From the NCBI RefSeq assembly GCF_000751775.1, contig NZ_CCRF01000010.1, positions 53,150 to 117,149 on the forward strand: a stretch of DNA of 64,000 bases, read 5' to 3'. Within the stretch, counting starts at the first letter, position 1. The number at the start of each line of letters is the position of its first letter. The translations under genes were made by a program, and so were the position numbers. The DNA is from Caldibacillus thermoamylovorans (GTDB lineage: Bacteria; Bacillota; Bacilli; Bacillales; Caldibacillaceae). The notes beneath the pieces are model-generated. The model was not told the DNA's origin. It searched no databases and saw nothing but the letters and a program-made list of their open reading frames with translations. Below are positions 60,788-64,000 of this stretch, piece after piece.

Positions 60788-61981
60788 ATGGCACGAATGA
60801 TTTCAGGCTTGGGCGATTGGATCTTTCTCATAGCCATGCCACTATATATTTTTGATATTACTAAATCAACTATTGCCACAGGTTCCATGTTTATTATTCA
60901 AATGTTACCCCGATTATTATTTGGTTCTATCGCGGGTACATTCGTTGACAAACGAAATAAAAAATGGACTTTAGTTATTGTGGATGTTGTTCGCGCAGTT
61001 GCTTTAGCGCTTTTATTTTTTGTTCCTTCAGGTCAATTATGGGCATTTTTAGTTATTGCATTTATTCAAAATCTAGTTGGAACCCTATTCATTCCGGCCC
61101 ACCGTTCATTATTAGTGGCAACAATTAGCCGGGAAAGATTGGTGGAGGCCAATTCTATTACGGTTGTTAGTGATAATTTTATACGTATAATTGGTCCATC
61201 AATTGGAGGCGCTTTACTGGGCATTGCCGGGGTAGAGATAGCCATTGCAACAGATATTTTTTCATATATGATCTCTTCAGTGTTATTATCTTTGGTGGCA
61301 GTTAAATCATCTCAACAAAAACAAAAAGGTGCAGAAATTTCATTAAAACAAAAATGGCTGGAGTTTTGGGGAAATTGGTGGAATGGCTTGAAAGTAGTTG
61401 GGACAAATCAATTATATTCCACAATTTATTTGATGTTTTCCTTCATTTGGTTGGCTCAAGGAATGATTAATGTGCTGTTTGTCCCGTATGTTATAAATGA
61501 AATGGGTCAAACATCCGTTGAGTTCGGCTGGATTGAGTCAGTTCAAGGAATTGGCGGATTGATTGGCGGTTATTTGTTGCTAAAGTTAAACAAAAAAGTA
61601 GCCCCCTTTCCTCTTATTATTAGTAGCTTACTGGCAAGCGGCGGATTTGCTCTTTTACAATTTAATATTCCCATTTTATTTTTTGTTTTTATCATGAATG
61701 CTTTCCTAGGTATTACGGACGTCATTTCCAGTGTTCGGTTGGAAACGTTATTGCAAGAACAAGTACCTGAAAACTATATGGGGAGAATCTTTGGTGCTTA
61801 TAATACTTTAATGGCTTTGACCATGTTAATTGGTATGAGTATCGCAAGTTTTTTAGGTGAAATGATGGGAACGGTCATGTTATTAAATATAAGCGCACTC
61901 CTCTTTTTCCTAACTGGAATCGTGGGCTATCGAGCATTAAAACAAAATATGAAAGTGTCGCGACATGGAAAAAATGATTAA
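60788..61981 (+). CDS. MFS efflux transporter with a probable frameshift in its first codons
   Basis: The protein has twelve hydrophobic segments, GTFVDKRNKKWTLVIVDVVR (motif A) and GRIFGAYNTLMALTMLIG, of the MefA-like macrolide-efflux MFS group. The open frame from 60788 lacks a ribosome binding site, but a family-like start exists upstream. From TTG 60750 or ATG 60756 one reads MLQNKNFF, then a stop follows a run of seven T residues (60774-60780). With eight T residues the frame would join as LIWMARMISGLGDWIF. The gene is therefore either broken at its second codon block, phase-variable or affected by a sequencing error. Confidence 0.75.
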   Translation: MARMISGLGDWIFLIAMPLYIFDITKSTIATGSMFIIQMLPRLLFGSIAGTFVDKRNKKWTLVIVDVVRAVALALLFFVPSGQLWAFLVIAFIQNLVGTLFIPAHRSLLVATISRERLVEANSITVVSDNFIRIIGPSIGGALLGIAGVEIAIATDIFSYMISSVLLSLVAVKSSQQKQKGAEISLKQKWLEFWGNWWNGLKVVGTNQLYSTIYLMFSFIWLAQGMINVLFVPYVINEMGQTSVEFGWIESVQGIGGLIGGYLLLKLNKKVAPFPLIISSLLASGGFALLQFNIPILFFVFIMNAFLGITDVISSVRLETLLQEQVPENYMGRIFGAYNTLMALTMLIGMSIASFLGEMMGTVMLLNISALLFFLTGIVGYRALKQNMKVSRHGKND

Positions 61982-62300
61982 TCCACAAGACGTTTGGATA
62001 AACGCTTAACGAGTCAAGAACTGATATCTTCCATTTTCTGTGTCGTCCATTGCTTTTTTCATTCTTTGTTTGCCATTTCTCTGTCCAAAAATACGACTTT
62101 TTATCAAATGCAACAGGGCGTATAATAATTGGGCCGTTTTTAATATGAAATTATTAAATTTAAATGATACCTAAACTTTTGAAAAAATAGTTAATTATTT
62201 TAATTTCCTATTGACGGATATTGTTGGAAAAAATATAATATTTTTAAATAAAGTTGTTGGGCAAAACGCAAATTGCATTTGTTAATTTTTTTGGAAAGGA
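61982..62300. other. intergenic region without supported genes
   Basis: AT-rich sequence after the MFS gene. No open frame with a ribosome binding site and no recognised repeat apart from the elements that follow. Confidence 0.4.
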
Positions 62301-62329
62301 GAGTAGTCTAATCCGGACTACTCTTTTTT
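62301..62329 (+). terminator. intrinsic terminator
   Basis: GAGTAGTC and GACTACTC with a 7-base loop and six T residues. It lies 320 bases after the MFS stop and touches the 110-bp repeat. Confidence 0.75.
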
Positions 62330-62330
62330 A

Positions 62331-62440
62331 TACGTTAAGAAAGTATAAATTTCCAGCAAAGAAGCGAATTCGACGTAGTTGGAAATTTTAAGAATTAAGT
62401 ATAAGTGCAACTACGGCTCTGCTTTCGCCTAAAGGCTCGG
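62331..62440 (-). repeat. 110-bp repeat, right copy (inverted relative to 51538)
   Basis: See 51538-51647. This copy ends 37 bases before the MFS start, but in the opposite orientation relative to the adjacent gene, which argues against a conserved leader element. Confidence 0.8.
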
Positions 62441-62477
62441 CAATCGCCAAGTGTTCTTTAAAGGAGAAATGAGCATT

Positions 62478-63749
62478 ATGGGAATTTTAGCAAATAAAGC
62501 CTTTATGCGGTTTTATACAGGTTTTATAATTTCTGAAATCGGTACGAAAATGTTCTATTTATCGATATTTTGGTTTGTACAAGAAAAAACACAAGAACCA
62601 TCTTATACAGCTTGGCTTGGACTAGCGATTACAATTCCACAATTATTTATGTTTATATTTGGAGTGTTTGCCGATCGATATAATCGAAGAAAAATTATGA
62701 TTATAACAGATATTTGCTCTGCATTAATTCTACTAATGATTACCACTTACACATATGTTATAGAGTTTTCTATTTTATTTATAGCTGTAATGTTCTCTCT
62801 TCTGAATATTTGTAATAACATATTTTTTCCGACTTCAAGAGCTTTTATGCCATCGACTTTACCTGAAGAAAAATTGGTTCTTGGCAATAGTTTATTTGCT
62901 ACCGGAACCCAAATTTCTACTATTATAGCAAGTACGATAGGTGCCTTTTTATTAAGTAAAGTAAATATTTATCTTTTTTTTATTTTTAACACAATCACCT
63001 TTTTGTTTTCTGCTTTTAATTTATTTCTATTACGCTTCGTTTTGCCAAAGGAATCTGTAAATGAGACAGTTCAACCTAAAAACCGTAAAAAAGAAAAGGA
63101 ATTATTTGCTGTTAAACAGTTCATTAATGATGTAGTTGATGGTTTTCGTGTGATCAAAAGTTCAAAAATACTATTATTTATGATACCAGGTGTTTTTTTA
63201 ACGAATATTTTCTTTGTAACATTTATTTATTTAACGCCCGGTTGGTCACAAAAGATCCTCCATTCTGGTCCTGAAGGTTATAGTTTGCTGGAGTTGGGGT
63301 TAGGTATAGGGACGTTTATAGGGGCTTTCGCATCTGGATGGTTTTCAAAATATATCAATATTAAGCGTGGACAAATTCTTGCTTTTTTATTTCAAAGTAC
63401 AATCGTTCTTTTCCCGGTATTCCCAATTCTTATCGTCAATGTTTTTATACTCTTTTTATACGGAATTGGTTCAGGTCTGGCAAATGCATATACAATGACT
63501 TTAATTCAACATATTATCCCGGACCACCAGAGGGGAAGAGCTTTTGGTACATTGATGTCAATAATGGGAGGCGTTGTTCCAATTGGGACATTTATATGTG
63601 GTCTTTTAGTAAATTATATCGGATTAGTTGGAGTTTTTTGGATGTCAGGTATCGTTTGCTCAATCGGTGCATTGATACTAGCATTAACATTTAAGTTTAT
63701 TCCTATAAAAGAGCAAGATAATAAAAACTTACTCACACAAGTTGAATGA
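62478..63749 (+). CDS. MFS efflux transporter, MefA-like
   Basis: This 423-residue protein has twelve hydrophobic segments, the motif A region GVFADRYNRRKIMIITDICS and the second-half stretch GRAFGTLMSIMGGVVPIGTF. It resembles macrolide-type MFS exporters, substrate unknown. The ATG at 62478 (MGILANKAFMRFYTG) is preferred, 11 bases after AAGGAG, because the ATG at 62469 is only 2 bases from it. It is the third MefA-like gene in the window and the only clearly intact one. Confidence 0.82.
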   Translation: MGILANKAFMRFYTGFIISEIGTKMFYLSIFWFVQEKTQEPSYTAWLGLAITIPQLFMFIFGVFADRYNRRKIMIITDICSALILLMITTYTYVIEFSILFIAVMFSLLNICNNIFFPTSRAFMPSTLPEEKLVLGNSLFATGTQISTIIASTIGAFLLSKVNIYLFFIFNTITFLFSAFNLFLLRFVLPKESVNETVQPKNRKKEKELFAVKQFINDVVDGFRVIKSSKILLFMIPGVFLTNIFFVTFIYLTPGWSQKILHSGPEGYSLLELGLGIGTFIGAFASGWFSKYINIKRGQILAFLFQSTIVLFPVFPILIVNVFILFLYGIGSGLANAYTMTLIQHIIPDHQRGRAFGTLMSIMGGVVPIGTFICGLLVNYIGLVGVFWMSGIVCSIGALILALTFKFIPIKEQDNKNLLTQVE

Positions 63750-63892
63750 TTATCATAATAAATAATAAAAGATATTTGTGGGGATGGCTTACAAGGTTTC
63801 TTTTTATTATATTAATAAAGAGATGGGAACCGTTGAAGGATCCCCCTTATTAAAAACGATTTCGATTTAAATTTCCTTCATTATATTTTTTC

Positions 63893-63944
63893 GGTGCCTG
63901 TCCCCGAACACGTTAATATTTTTATGTGTTGAGGGGTAGGCGCC
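63893..63944. repeat. REP-like hairpin
   Basis: GGTGCCTGTCCCCGAACAC pairs with GTGTTGAGGGGTAGGCGCC with few mismatches and a 14-base loop. GGGGACAGGCACC-type sequences are common REP-like elements in Bacillus genomes. No further gene is seen to the end of the window. Confidence 0.6.
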
Positions 63945-64000
63945 GTTTATTTTTTCCGGGATATTCTAAAATGAGTCAATGGAGCTGTTCCCTCCCCATT

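Overview
The window comes from a low-GC Bacillaceae-type Firmicute, probably a spore-former. This is inferred from AGGAGG-type ribosome binding sites with frequent GTG/TTG starts, the yvrJ/DUF2922/DUF1659 trio, a Bacillus-type Fnr with a C-terminal cysteine cluster, NrdEIF, MntABCD with an MntR-like box, and CcpA-like cre sites. I could not assign a species. No rRNA, tRNA or CRISPR array was seen.

Layout. 1-4.4 kb: the 3' part of gluconokinase, a broken ISL3-type insertion sequence, gene debris and a small-protein/GNAT pair that looks like a toxin-antitoxin module. 4.8-9.9 kb: an RpiR-regulated operon (M20 deacylase, GNAT acyltransferase, N-acylamino acid racemase, YkvI-type transporter) matching the known N-succinyl route that turns D- into L-amino acids. 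10.3-13.7 kb: gluconate catabolism (6-phosphogluconate dehydrogenase, RpiR regulator, GntP permease). 14-22.3 kb: FAD dehydrogenase, class V aminotransferase, ATL protein, CorA, and an SDR/TetR pair sharing an operator. 22.5-32 kb: a CPA2 antiporter, nrdEIF behind an adenosylcobalamin riboswitch, and mntABCD behind an MntR-like box. 32-38 kb: a graveyard of fragments (glutathionylspermidine synthase-like, helicase, DUF4391, type III Mod, MFS) around a YcdB-like gene flanked by 130-bp direct repeats. 38-46 kb: thioesterase, small Bacillus proteins, 3-hydroxyacyl-CoA dehydrogenase, and a TPP-riboswitch operon tenA-thiW-thiD-thiM-thiE. 46-50 kb: Dps, a Crp/Fnr regulator, a P1B ATPase with CPG in place of CPC, and an HMA metal-binding protein. 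50-60.4 kb: a broken Rpn gene, then a molybdenum cofactor and molybdate uptake cluster with Fnr. 60.7-63.7 kb: two MFS efflux pumps.

Two themes stand out. First, the intergenic DNA is full of decayed tandem repeats of about 50-75 bp. The largest is a 12-unit array of hairpins with a strict 52-bp period (20.05-20.64 kb), with a diverged relative at 14 kb. At several other loci a repeat unit contains the last codons and stop of the neighbouring gene. Second, accessory genes (transposase, Mod, MFS, Rpn) are each interrupted by an in-frame stop, some with additional lesions, whereas the metabolic operons are intact. MITE-like elements with 10-11 bp target duplications, and a pair of inverted 110-bp repeats around the molybdenum cofactor cluster, show recent small-element mobility.
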